Positions 1 through 6,204 of a DNA stretch of 9,754 nt are shown piece after piece. The notes under the pieces are model-generated. The model did no database searches. It had not been told where the DNA came from and was given only the letters and a program-made list of their open reading frames with translations. The translations under genes were made by a program, and so were the position numbers. This DNA comes from an uncultured Oscillospiraceae bacterium (GTDB taxonomy: Bacteria; Bacillota; Clostridia; Oscillospirales; Oscillospiraceae), in NCBI GenBank assembly GCA_910578575.1, contig CAJTQP010000076.1, positions 1 through 9,754 of the forward strand, read 5' to 3'. Each line of letters begins with the position of its first letter. Position 1 is the stretch's first letter.

Positions 1-1
1 G

Positions 2-301
2 GCCAAGGACAGTGGCCTGGCCCATAGCTTTGCCGCAGCGGCGGACCGCCGCCGGGTAAAGATCGTCCTATTGCTTTTTATATGTGCTGCGGCGGGAGGA
101 ATGACGGTACTGGGTGGCATTGGTGGCAAAGCAATGGCCTTGGCGGCCTTGGCTGTGTTGATTTGGTACTGGAGGGTGGCAAAGCGGCAGTTTGGCGGCG
201 TAAGCGGGGACTTGGCGGGATGGTTTTTGCAACTGGCTGAGCTGTGGCAGTTGACCGCCCTGGTGGCAGTTCAACTGCTCTTCCGAGCATTGGCAGGATA
301 G
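2..301 (+). CDS. cobS: Adenosylcobinamide-GDP ribazoletransferase (cobalamin synthase), 3' end only
   Basis: This is the last 99 codons of an ORF that enters from the left edge and stops at TAG 299-301. CobS is an integral membrane enzyme that joins adenosylcobinamide-GDP to alpha-ribazole (or its phosphate), the last assembly step of cobalamin. The recognisable signature is FGGVSGDLAGW followed by LAEL, which matches the conserved Gly-Gly-x-x-Gly-Asp segment near the CobS C-terminus. Two hydrophobic stretches lie before it (VLLLFICAAAGG and ALAALAVLIWYW) and one after it (LTALVAVQLLFRAL), consistent with membrane helices. The next gene begins 10 bases after the stop and the whole downstream set is cobalamin-related, which supports the call. 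The N-terminal part, normally about 150 residues, lies outside the window, so its integrity cannot be judged. Confidence 0.85.
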   Translation, partial: AKDSGLAHSFAAAADRRRVKIVLLLFICAAAGGMTVLGGIGGKAMALAALAVLIWYWRVAKRQFGGVSGDLAGWFLQLAELWQLTALVAVQLLFRALAG

Positions 302-311
302 GGAGGACAAG

Positions 312-647
312 ATGATTTTTATTACCGGGCCGCTGTTCAGCGGCAAACGGGAGCTGGCAAAAGAACTCCTGCACTGCCGGGAGGAGGCGTTTTCCCGGCG
401 GGCCATCTGGAACGTGGAGGAGTTGGCAGCCGGGGATGAGGACCTTGACGCCCTAGCCGGCCGCTTGGCGGAGCAGTATGCCGTTGTGATTGCCACAGAG
501 GTGGGGGGCGGCGTGGTCCCCCTGGACCCGGCCCAGCGCCAGGCCAGGGAACGGGCGGGCCGCCTGGCCTGCTTGTTGGCCCAACGGGCGGACACTGTGG
601 TGCGGGTGTTTTGCGGCATCCCCACCGTACTGAAAGGAAGACTGTAA
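312..647 (+). CDS. Short CobU-like protein (adenosylcobinamide kinase / guanylyltransferase family, reduced form)
   Basis: The 111-residue product sits where cobU is expected, between cobS and cobC, with a good ribosome site (GGGAGGA, 301-307). CobU normally is about 180 residues and makes adenosylcobinamide-GDP. Family features that I can see are an N-terminal beta strand and P-loop (ITGPLFSGKR, residues 4-13), a W-N-V-E patch (33-36) resembling the W-x-T-x-E that follows the active-site region, then TEVGGGVVP (62-70), RERAGRL (79-85) and GIPTVLK (102-108). These match the NEVGxGIVP, RD-x-x-GR and GLP-x-x-K blocks of CobU. Missing features are the His of the HRxxRP segment (the guanylylated His46 in Salmonella CobU), the central DCLTLW block, and the Ser/Thr after the P-loop Lys, which is Arg13. 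The frame is open, so it is either a reduced but functional family member or an in-frame deletion relic. Family placement is fairly sure; activity is not. Confidence 0.7.
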   Translation: MIFITGPLFSGKRELAKELLHCREEAFSRRAIWNVEELAAGDEDLDALAGRLAEQYAVVIATEVGGGVVPLDPAQRQARERAGRLACLLAQRADTVVRVFCGIPTVLKGRL

Positions 648-1258
648 TGGAGATTTATTTGCTGCGCCACGGGGAGACGCAATACAACCGGGAGGGACGC
701 TACCAGGGCCTGCGGGACATTCCCCTGTCCCCGGAGGGGGCAGCGGCACTTTGCCAGGCTGAGGTTTTTCCCAAAACCGTGTATGTGTCCCCGCTGACGA
801 GAGCGAGACAGACTGCCCGATACCTCTTCCCGGAGGCGGAGCAGCTTGTGTGGGAGGGGCTCCAAGAAATGGATCTGGGGGACTTTGAAGGGCGCACGGC
901 CCAGGAAATGGCCCAGGATGCAGCCTACCGCGCCTGGGTGGATGGAAACTGCCAGGGTAAGATTCCCGGCGGTGAGAGTATGGGAGAATTTGCGGACCGG
1001 GCCTGCGGGGCGTTTGCCACCCTTGTGGAGGAGGCCTTTGCCAGAGGAGAGGCGCTTTTGTGCATCGTGGCCCATGGCGGAACGCAGATGGCGGTGATGG
1101 AGCGCTATGCCCGCCCCCACCGTCCGTATTTTACATGGTACGCCCCCAACGGCGGGGGGTATCTTCTCCGAACAGACCAAGTGCGGTGGAACAGCGGCAA
1201 CGGGATGGAAGTGGTGCGGGAGCTCTCTTATGTGTCCAGGGGCAAGGACGGCGCGTGA
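647..1258 (+). CDS. cobC: Histidine phosphatase family protein, probable alpha-ribazole phosphatase
   Basis: The 203-residue product is a cytoplasmic branch-1 histidine phosphatase (phosphoglycerate-mutase fold). Visible catalytic parts are LLRHGET at residues 5-11 (His8 is the phospho-acceptor, Arg7 binds phosphate), SPLTRARQTA at 48-57 with Arg52, Glu74 in the EMDLGDFEG segment, and VAHGG with His143. Length and motif spacing are normal for the family. In a cobalamin operon the expected role is removing phosphate from alpha-ribazole-5'-phosphate or adenosylcobalamin-5'-phosphate around the CobS step. This substrate is inferred from context, because the same fold serves many small phosphate esters. 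I chose ATG 647 rather than an in-frame start at 611 because AAAGGAAG (633-640) is well placed for it, the protein then begins right at the first beta strand, and TAATG lets it overlap the upstream stop by one base. Confidence 0.82.
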   Translation: MEIYLLRHGETQYNREGRYQGLRDIPLSPEGAAALCQAEVFPKTVYVSPLTRARQTARYLFPEAEQLVWEGLQEMDLGDFEGRTAQEMAQDAAYRAWVDGNCQGKIPGGESMGEFADRACGAFATLVEEAFARGEALLCIVAHGGTQMAVMERYARPHRPYFTWYAPNGGGYLLRTDQVRWNSGNGMEVVRELSYVSRGKDGA

Positions 1259-2223
1259 TGGGGCTTTTGGGGGCGATAGCCTGCGGCTTTTTCCTGGATT
1301 TGTTGCTAGGAGACCCGGCCTGGCTGCCCCATCCGGTGGTGTTGATGGGGAAAATCATTGTGGGGCTGGAGGGTGTGTTCCGCCGTGTGTTTCCCGCTAC
1401 ACCCAGGGGGGCACTTTTGGGTGGGATGCTTTTGGCTGGTTTGCTGCCGTTGGGGACGCTGGTGATTACATTGGGTATTTGTCTGGGAGCGGCGTATCTG
1501 CACCCGGCCCTGGGCTTTGCTGTGCAGACGCTATGGTGCTGGCAGGCCCTGGCGGTGAAGGGGCTGGCCCAGGAGAGCAGGCGGGTCTATACCGCCCTGA
1601 CCACAGACAGCTTGTCCGCCGCCCGCAAGGCCGTGTCCCGCATCGTTGGACGGGACACCCAGGCGTTGACCCCTGAGGGGGTGACCCGCGCAGCGGTGGA
1701 GACGGTGGCGGAGAATTTTGCCGACGGCGTGGTGGCGCCGTTGTTTTATATGACCATAGGCGGTGCGCCGCTGGCCCTGGCCTATAAGGCCATCAATACC
1801 ATGGATAGTATGATCGGCTATAAAAATGAGCGGTATTTGTATTTCGGCCGTCCGGCGGCGAAGCTGGATGACGGGGCCAATTATCTGCCTGCCCGTTTGG
1901 CGGCGCTGCTATGGATCGCCGCTGCGTCCCTGGTGGGGCAGGATGCCAAGGGGGCCTTTCGCATTTGGCGGCGGGACAGATACAACCACCCCAGCCCCAA
2001 TTCCGCACAGACGGAGTCTGCCTGCGCGGGGGCTTTGGGGGTGCAGTTGGCGGGTCCGGCCTGGTACTTTGGGACGTTGTATGAAAAGCCCACCATCGGG
2101 GACAACAACCGCCCCATTGAGGCGGCGGACATTTTGCGGGCCAACCGGGCGCTGTATACCGCCAGTATCCTGGCCCTGGCCCTCTGCCTGGGCCTTCGGG
2201 CGCTGGTGGTGGCACTGTGGTAA
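1258..2223 (+). CDS. cbiB: Adenosylcobinamide-phosphate synthase (CbiB/CobD-type membrane protein)
   Basis: This 321-residue membrane protein is of normal length for CbiB, which condenses adenosylcobyric acid with (R)-1-amino-2-propanol phosphate to give adenosylcobinamide phosphate. Family marks are LDLLLGDPAWLPHPV (residues 13-27), a conserved AAVETVAENFADGVVAPLFY core (145-164), YKAINTMDSMIGYKNERY (176-193), DDGANYLPARL (204-214) and RRDRYNHPSPNSAQTESA (238-255). Hydrophobic segments at about 1-18, 50-80, 213-227 and 302-320 fit an inner-membrane protein. The start ATG 1258 shares its A with the TGA of the phosphatase gene; longer in-frame starts upstream would run through that gene. The substrate partner is made by the next gene. 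Note the naming clash: this protein is called CobD in aerobic-pathway organisms. Confidence 0.93.
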   Translation: MGLLGAIACGFFLDLLLGDPAWLPHPVVLMGKIIVGLEGVFRRVFPATPRGALLGGMLLAGLLPLGTLVITLGICLGAAYLHPALGFAVQTLWCWQALAVKGLAQESRRVYTALTTDSLSAARKAVSRIVGRDTQALTPEGVTRAAVETVAENFADGVVAPLFYMTIGGAPLALAYKAINTMDSMIGYKNERYLYFGRPAAKLDDGANYLPARLAALLWIAAASLVGQDAKGAFRIWRRDRYNHPSPNSAQTESACAGALGVQLAGPAWYFGTLYEKPTIGDNNRPIEAADILRANRALYTASILALALCLGLRALVVALW

Positions 2224-2236
2224 AGGAGGGAGAGAC

Positions 2237-3292
2237 ATGAGAAATATCCCGCCCCATGGGGGCGATTGGTTGAGCTTTGCGCTGGAGTATGGGAAACTCC
2301 CCCTGGATTTTTCCACCAACGTGAGTCCCTTGGGAACGCCCAAGGGGGTGCAGGACGCCCTTGCCCTGGCGGGCCAGGTGGCAGACCGCTACCCGGACCC
2401 CCTGTGCCGGGGGCTATGCAAGAACTTTGCTGAGGTGGAGGGATTGGAGCCGGAACAGGTTTTTTGCGGCAACGGGGCGGCGGAGCTAATCTACCGGACC
2501 GTGTTGGCCTTCCGGCCTAGGCGGGCCCTGGTGCTGGCCCCCACCTTTTCGGAATATGAGGCGGCGCTGGATTTGGTGGGCTGTGAGACCTTGCGGTATC
2601 CGTTGCAGGAGGCCCACGGCTTTGTGGTGCAGGAGGATATCCTGCAAGCCATCACCGACGAAACCCAGATGGTGTTCCTCTGCGAACCCAACAACCCCAC
2701 AGGACGCACCACCCCCCGGCAGCTGCTCTTGCGGATCGCCCAACGCTGTCAGGCGGTGGGGGCGGTGTTGGTGGTGGACGAGTGCTTCAACCCCTTTTTG
2801 GACAATACGGATGCCCATAGCCTGCGGGATATTCTGGACGAGTTCTCCAACCTCCTGCTGCTGAAAGCCTTTACCAAGTTCTTTGCTATGGCGGGGGTGC
2901 GCCTGGGCTATGTCTTGGGCCAGCCCGTGTTGTTGGAAAAGCTGGAAAAGGCTGGCCCGCCCTGGTCTGTTTCATCCCTGGCCCAGGCGGCGGGGGTGGC
3001 CGCCTTGAAGGAGGGGGACTATATGGACACCCTGCGTAGATTGATTCAGGAGCAGCGGCCTTTGCTGCGGCAGGGGCTGGAATCCCTGAGGCTGGCCGTT
3101 GTGCCGGGGGAGGCCAACTACCTGCTTTTTCATGCCCCCAAGCCCCTGTATGTTCCCCTGCGCCAACGGGGAATTTTGCTCCGGGATTGCGGGAATTACC
3201 ACAACTTGGAGGGGAACTGGTATCGCGCCGCCGTGCGCACAGGTTTGGAAAATCAAGCCCTGCTCCGCGCCCTTGAGGAGGTGCTGACATGA
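2237..3292 (+). CDS. cobD: L-threonine-O-3-phosphate decarboxylase (PLP enzyme)
   Basis: The 351-residue product is a fold-type I PLP enzyme of the HisC/CobD group. It decarboxylates L-threonine phosphate to (R)-1-amino-2-propanol phosphate, the linker used by CbiB. Visible parts are an N-terminal HGGD (residues 7-10) typical of CobD, FSTNVSPLG (25-33), CGNGAAELI (77-85), PNNPTG (151-156), VVDECF (179-184) and AFTKFFAMAGVRLGY (211-225). Lys214 is the Schiff-base lysine, close to Lys216 of Salmonella CobD, and the substrate-binding Arg lies in YRAAVRTG near the C-terminus. ATG 2237 is preceded by AAAGGAGGG (2222-2230). The frame is open much further left, to 1826, but that part overlaps cbiB and carries no family sequence. 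Histidinol-phosphate aminotransferase is the main alternative; the HGG motif and position between cbiB and cobQ argue for CobD. Confidence 0.9.
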   Translation: MRNIPPHGGDWLSFALEYGKLPLDFSTNVSPLGTPKGVQDALALAGQVADRYPDPLCRGLCKNFAEVEGLEPEQVFCGNGAAELIYRTVLAFRPRRALVLAPTFSEYEAALDLVGCETLRYPLQEAHGFVVQEDILQAITDETQMVFLCEPNNPTGRTTPRQLLLRIAQRCQAVGAVLVVDECFNPFLDNTDAHSLRDILDEFSNLLLLKAFTKFFAMAGVRLGYVLGQPVLLEKLEKAGPPWSVSSLAQAAGVAALKEGDYMDTLRRLIQEQRPLLRQGLESLRLAVVPGEANYLLFHAPKPLYVPLRQRGILLRDCGNYHNLEGNWYRAAVRTGLENQALLRALEEVLT

Positions 3293-4809
3293 GAAAAGCC
3301 CGGTGCATCATGGTCCAGGGGACCATGTCCGGGGTGGGAAAAAGCTTGCTGTGTACCGCTTTGTGCCGTATCTTCGCCCAGGACGGCTATCGTACCGCCC
3401 CCTTCAAGAGCCAAAACATGGCCCTCAACAGCTATGTGACCCAGGACGGCTTGGAGATGGGTCGGGCCCAGGCGGTCCAAGCCCAGGCGGCGGGGGTGGA
3501 GCCGGACGTGCGGATGAACCCCATCCTTTTGAAGCCCTCCAGCGACACAGGCAGCCAGGTGATCCTCCGGGGGGAGGTTTTGGGGCAGATGCCGGCGGTG
3601 GAGTATTTTCGCCAAAAGCGGAAGCTGCTCCCGGATATCCTAGCTGCCTATGAGAGCCTTGCGGCCCAGTATGACGTCATCGTTATCGAGGGAGCGGGGA
3701 GCCCGGCGGAGATCAACTTAAAAGCGGACGATATTGTGAATATGGGCCTGGCGGAGTTGGTGGATGCCCCGGTACTCCTGGCGGGGGACATCGACCGGGG
3801 GGGCGTGTTTGCCCAGCTCTACGGGACCGTTGCCCTCCTGGAACCCCAGGAACGGGCCCGGATTGGGGGGCTTATTATCAATAAATTTCGGGGGGATGCG
3901 GCTCTGCTGCGCCCCGGCCTCACCATGTTGGAGGAAAAAACCGGCCTGCCGGTATTGGGGGTGGTGCCCTACCTCCCGGTAGACCTGGACGACGAGGACT
4001 CCCTTGCCCCCCGCCTGACCCAACGCCAGGGGGGAAAAGCCCTGGATGTGGCGGTGCTGCGCCTGCCCCATATCTCCAATTTTACAGACTTTGCTCCGCT
4101 GGAGGCCCATCCCCTGATGGGGGTGCGCTATGTGCAGGCGGCAAGGGACGTGGGCACGCCGGATCTGCTCATCCTGCCGGGGACAAAGAGCACCCTGGAC
4201 GACCTGCTCTGGCTGCGGAAGCAGGGGTTCGAGGGTAGCATCCTGGATTGCGCCGCCGCCGGGACCCCGGTGCTGGGGGTGTGCGGCGGGTATCAGATGC
4301 TGGGGGGCCGCCTGTCCGACCCGGAGGGGACAGAGGGGATACCGGGGCGAAGCCTGGAAGGTCTGAGCTTGCTGCCGGTGGACACGGTATTTACCGCCCA
4401 AAAGACCCGCACCAGGGTAAGGGCTACTGTGCAGACACAGCCCTTGGCAGGGGCGGAGTTAGAGGCCTATGAAATCCATACGGGAAGGACCACGGTGGCG
4501 GGAGAGGCGTTTGCCCGTTTTTCCGATGGCCAGCCAGAGGGCTGCGCCAGGGGCAACGTGTTTGGAACCTATCTTCACGGTCTGTTCGACTCCGGCGCAC
4601 TGACAGACCGTCTAGTGCAGCTGCTGTGCCAGCGCAAGGGCGTGGAGATGGAGCAAATACCGGTGCTGTCCCATGGGGACTATCAAGAGGAACAATTCGA
4701 TAAGCTGGCAGAGGGTGTGCGGGCCAGCCTGGACATGGCGGCAATCTATGGCATGATGGGACTGACTGGAAAAGAGGGGAGGAAGAAGGTTTGCCAGACG
4801 CAACGATGA
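3289..4809 (+). CDS. cobQ: Adenosylcobyric acid synthase (glutamine-hydrolysing)
   Basis: This 506-residue cytoplasmic enzyme (called CbiP in the anaerobic pathway) amidates cobyrinic acid a,c-diamide four times, using glutamine and ATP, to give cobyric acid. The N-terminal dethiobiotin-synthetase-like ATPase domain shows VQGTMSGVGKS (residues 9-19), FKSQNMALNS (39-48), IEGAGSPAEIN (133-143) and AGDIDRGG (165-172). The C-terminal class I amidotransferase domain shows ILPGTKST (295-302), GVCGGYQMLGG (330-340) with nucleophile Cys332, EIHTGRT (395-401), and GTYLHGLFD (426-434) with His430. All key residues are present and the length is typical. The start overlaps the cobD stop in an ATGA junction, and GAGGAGG (3275-3281) lies ahead of it, so translation is probably coupled. 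Its product feeds CbiB. Confidence 0.95.
   Translation: MRKARCIMVQGTMSGVGKSLLCTALCRIFAQDGYRTAPFKSQNMALNSYVTQDGLEMGRAQAVQAQAAGVEPDVRMNPILLKPSSDTGSQVILRGEVLGQMPAVEYFRQKRKLLPDILAAYESLAAQYDVIVIEGAGSPAEINLKADDIVNMGLAELVDAPVLLAGDIDRGGVFAQLYGTVALLEPQERARIGGLIINKFRGDAALLRPGLTMLEEKTGLPVLGVVPYLPVDLDDEDSLAPRLTQRQGGKALDVAVLRLPHISNFTDFAPLEAHPLMGVRYVQAARDVGTPDLLILPGTKSTLDDLLWLRKQGFEGSILDCAAAGTPVLGVCGGYQMLGGRLSDPEGTEGIPGRSLEGLSLLPVDTVFTAQKTRTRVRATVQTQPLAGAELEAYEIHTGRTTVAGEAFARFSDGQPEGCARGNVFGTYLHGLFDSGALTDRLVQLLCQRKGVEMEQIPVLSHGDYQEEQFDKLAEGVRASLDMAAIYGMMGLTGKEGRKKVCQTQR
4774..4793 (+). promoter_or_regulatory. Ribosome binding site that decides the cbiC start
   Basis: A purine-rich run inside the end of cobQ (GAGGGGAGGAAGAAGG, 4774-4789) precedes two candidate starts. 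GGAGG 4778-4782 is spaced 8 bases from TTG 4791. The nearest purine block (AAGAAGG, ending 4789) is 16 bases from ATG 4806, which is too far for a normal site. This favours the rare TTG start unless cbiC is read purely by coupling to the cobQ stop at 4807-4809. Confidence 0.5.
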
Positions 4810-5474
4810 AGCATACCCTTCCAGGGGATATTGAGCGCAGCAGTATGGCAATCATCCGCCAGGAGCTGGAGGCGCGAGGGATCGTGCTGCCGGAGGAAAA
4901 CGTCGCCGTGGTGCGGCGGGTGATCCACACCACGGCGGATTTTGATTATGTAGAGAATTTGCGCTTTACACCCAATGCTGTCCCCCTAGGTGTAGCGGCC
5001 TTGGGGGCTGGGGCCTCCATCGTCACCGACACCAACATGGCCCTGGCCGGGGTGAGCAAGGCAGCGTTGGAGCGCTTGGGCGGTGAGGCGTATTGTTTTA
5101 TGGCAGACCCGGAGGTGGCCCAGGCTGCCCGGAATCAGGGAACGACGCGGGCGGTTGCCTCCATGAGAAAAGCGGCACAAACTGTATCCCATGGGGTCTT
5201 TGCCATAGGTAACGCCCCCACAGCTTTGCTAAGCCTCTGCCAGGAGATGGAAGAGGGCTTTCGTCCGGCGCTGGTGATTGCCGTGCCAGTGGGCTTTGTG
5301 AACGTGGTGGAGAGTAAGGAGCGGTTATGGGATTGCTGCCAGCGGTATCAGGTCCCCGCCATTGTGGCCATGGGCCGCAAGGGGGGGAGCAATGTGGCCG
5401 CCGCGATCTGTAACACTCTGTTGTACACCGCCACCGGGACTCTGGACCCTGCGGACCGGGGCTGGCAGGGGTGA
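4791..5474 (+). CDS. cbiC: Cobalt-precorrin-8 / precorrin-8X methylmutase
   Basis: The 227-residue product belongs to the CbiC/CobH family, which moves a methyl group from C-11 to C-12 of the corrin precursor to make (hydrogeno)cobyrinic acid. Family marks are PGDIERSSMAII (residues 11-22), VRRVIHTTADFDY (41-53) with the catalytic His46, TDTNMALAGVSK (79-90), MADPEVAQAA (104-113), and the near-C-terminal VGFVNVVESKERL and GRKGGSNVAAAICN. I prefer TTG 4791 because GGAGG (4778-4782) is 8 bases upstream. The alternative ATG 4806 gives 222 residues and makes an ATGA overlap with the cobQ stop, but no ribosome site lies close to it; both preserve the conserved region. It is the only upper-pathway (ring) enzyme in the visible operon and is the last gene before a strong hairpin. 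Confidence 0.9.
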   Translation: MPDATMKHTLPGDIERSSMAIIRQELEARGIVLPEENVAVVRRVIHTTADFDYVENLRFTPNAVPLGVAALGAGASIVTDTNMALAGVSKAALERLGGEAYCFMADPEVAQAARNQGTTRAVASMRKAAQTVSHGVFAIGNAPTALLSLCQEMEEGFRPALVIAVPVGFVNVVESKERLWDCCQRYQVPAIVAMGRKGGSNVAAAICNTLLYTATGTLDPADRGWQG

Positions 5475-5475
5475 G

Positions 5476-5522
5476 AAATCAATCAGGCAGTTGCCTGGGA
5501 TGGGCAACTGCCTGATTGATTT
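5476..5522. terminator. Perfect 20-bp hairpin, bidirectional terminator between convergent genes
   Basis: The left arm 5476-5495 and right arm 5503-5522 are exact reverse complements, with a 7-base loop (TGGGATG, 5496-5502). The arms begin AAATCAATCAGG and end CCTGATTGATTT, so the outer stem is A/T-rich on both sides and can give a U-rich end in either direction. It starts one base after the cbiC stop, and its final base is also the first base of the stop codon of the acetyltransferase gene on the other strand. Placement between two convergent stop codons strongly supports termination of both units. Confidence 0.85.
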
Positions 5523-6031
5523 CATATCCCAAATTCTTTTGCATAGGTTACAGTTCCGCCGATTGTTTTGGCATCTTCTTGTAGTTTAATGGCCATAAAA
5601 TTTTCAGTAGGAACACCTACGGGGACGATGATCCCAAATTGTTCCGCAGGAATATATCCAGTTCGAGGATAATAGCTTTCACTCCCCAGCACCAAAGAAT
5701 ACTGATATCCTAATCTTTTGGCGATTTTATGTCCCTCTCTCATAAGGGCAGTCCCTACACCTTGCTTTTGATAACAGGGCTTAACTGATAATGGAGCCAA
5801 GACAAGGATATCATCCATTCCAACTTTACCGTGTGTAAATAAAATGTGTCCTATCACGGTTCCATTGTGCTCGGCCACCAATGATAATTCTGGAATGAAG
5901 GCGTTTCCTTTCCTTAAAGCGACAACGAGGTCTTGCTCATTGCCATCGGCGTGTTCTGCGGTTGCGAAAGCCTCAGTAACCAATTGATATACTGCTTTAT
6001 GGTCTTTGTAATTTTCTTGCCTTATGAACAT
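5522..6031 (-). CDS. GNAT family N-acetyltransferase (YhbS/COG3153-like)
   Basis: The 169-residue product is a single-domain GNAT acetyltransferase, which moves an acetyl group from acetyl-CoA to an amine; the substrate cannot be read from sequence. The fold shows as MFIRQENYKDHKAVYQLVTEAF-like beta1/alpha1 at the N-terminus, a strand pair around ELSLVAEHNGTVIGHILF (48-65), LAPLSVKPCYQKQGVGTALM (78-97) containing the acetyl-CoA pyrophosphate-binding QKQGVG at 88-93, and LVLGSESYYPRTGYIPA (113-129), which resembles the LGxxxYYxRxGF segment of COG3153 proteins. ATG 6029-6031 has TAGGAAAG about 7 bases upstream on the minus strand. The gene is clearly AT-richer than both neighbours and lies alone on the minus strand between two plus-strand operons, which suggests lateral acquisition. 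It has its own promoter and terminator. Confidence 0.88.
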   Translation of the reverse strand: MFIRQENYKDHKAVYQLVTEAFATAEHADGNEQDLVVALRKGNAFIPELSLVAEHNGTVIGHILFTHGKVGMDDILVLAPLSVKPCYQKQGVGTALMREGHKIAKRLGYQYSLVLGSESYYPRTGYIPAEQFGIIVPVGVPTENFMAIKLQEDAKTIGGTVTYAKEFGI

Positions 6032-6070
6032 GGTATATCTTTCCTATCAAGATTAAAATTGATTTCTCTG

Positions 6071-6099
6071 ATTATACCATTGACAGTTATGCGCCGCAA
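6071..6099 (-). promoter_or_regulatory. Promoter of the acetyltransferase gene (extended -10)
   Basis: On the minus strand, TATAAT (complement of 6071-6076) is preceded by TGG, giving the extended -10 form TGGTATAAT. Seventeen bases further upstream is TTGCGG (complement of 6094-6099), a weak -35. The predicted transcript would start about 30 bases before the ATG at 6031. Confidence 0.6.
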
Positions 6100-6109
6100 C
6101 AAGAAATTG

Positions 6110-6135
6110 AAAAATACCCCCTTTTCAGAAGGGGG
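6110..6135 (-). terminator. Terminator-like hairpin read on the minus strand
   Basis: CCCCCTT (6117-6123) and AAGGGGG (6129-6135) form a 7-bp stem with a 5-base loop. Read on the minus strand, the stem is followed by TATTTTTC (complement of 6109-6116), as in an intrinsic terminator; on the plus strand no T-run follows. It could stop antisense transcription from the rbgA side before it reaches the acetyltransferase gene. It overlaps the proposed -35 of the rightward promoter, so a different regulatory role or chance is possible. Confidence 0.4.
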
Positions 6136-6150
6136 AAAATCATGTATAAT
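6122..6150 (+). promoter_or_regulatory. Promoter for rbgA and following genes
   Basis: A perfect TATAAT lies at 6145-6150, with TTTTCA at 6122-6127 as a 4-of-6 -35 element at 17-bp spacing. The start of transcription would be near 6157, leaving a leader of about 48 bases to the ATG at 6205 with a strong ribosome site (AGAGGGGGGA, 6191-6200). No riboswitch-sized leader is possible in this space. Confidence 0.6.
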
Positions 6151-6204
6151 AAAGCATTCATGCAATCGTACCAAACAAGGTATGTGTAAGAGAGGGGGGA
6201 CGGT

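Noticed and set aside
1..311. A cobalamin riboswitch for the B12 operon
   Set aside because: The window opens inside cobS and the gaps between the cob genes are at most 13 bases, so no space for a riboswitch is visible; it would be further left.
68..1180. A 370-codon open frame on the minus strand across cobS, the cobU-like gene and cobC
   Set aside because: The plus strand codes recognisable, tightly spaced proteins here. The antisense product is rich in Arg, Pro, Ser and His with no domain, which is usual for the shadow frame of GC-rich genes.
1826..2236. An upstream extension of the cobD frame inside cbiB
   Set aside because: The extra 137 residues are Arg/Trp/Pro-rich with no family match, and a strong ribosome site and the conserved HGG start lie at 2237.
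3718..4401. A 227-codon minus-strand frame inside cobQ
   Set aside because: It is antisense to the conserved ATPase and amidotransferase domains and has no recognisable motif or convincing ribosome site.
6080..6085. A perfect TTGACA on the plus strand in the acetyltransferase-rbgA gap
   Set aside because: No acceptable -10 lies 16-18 bases downstream (GAAATT at 6103-6108), and the good TATAAT at 6145 is too far away.
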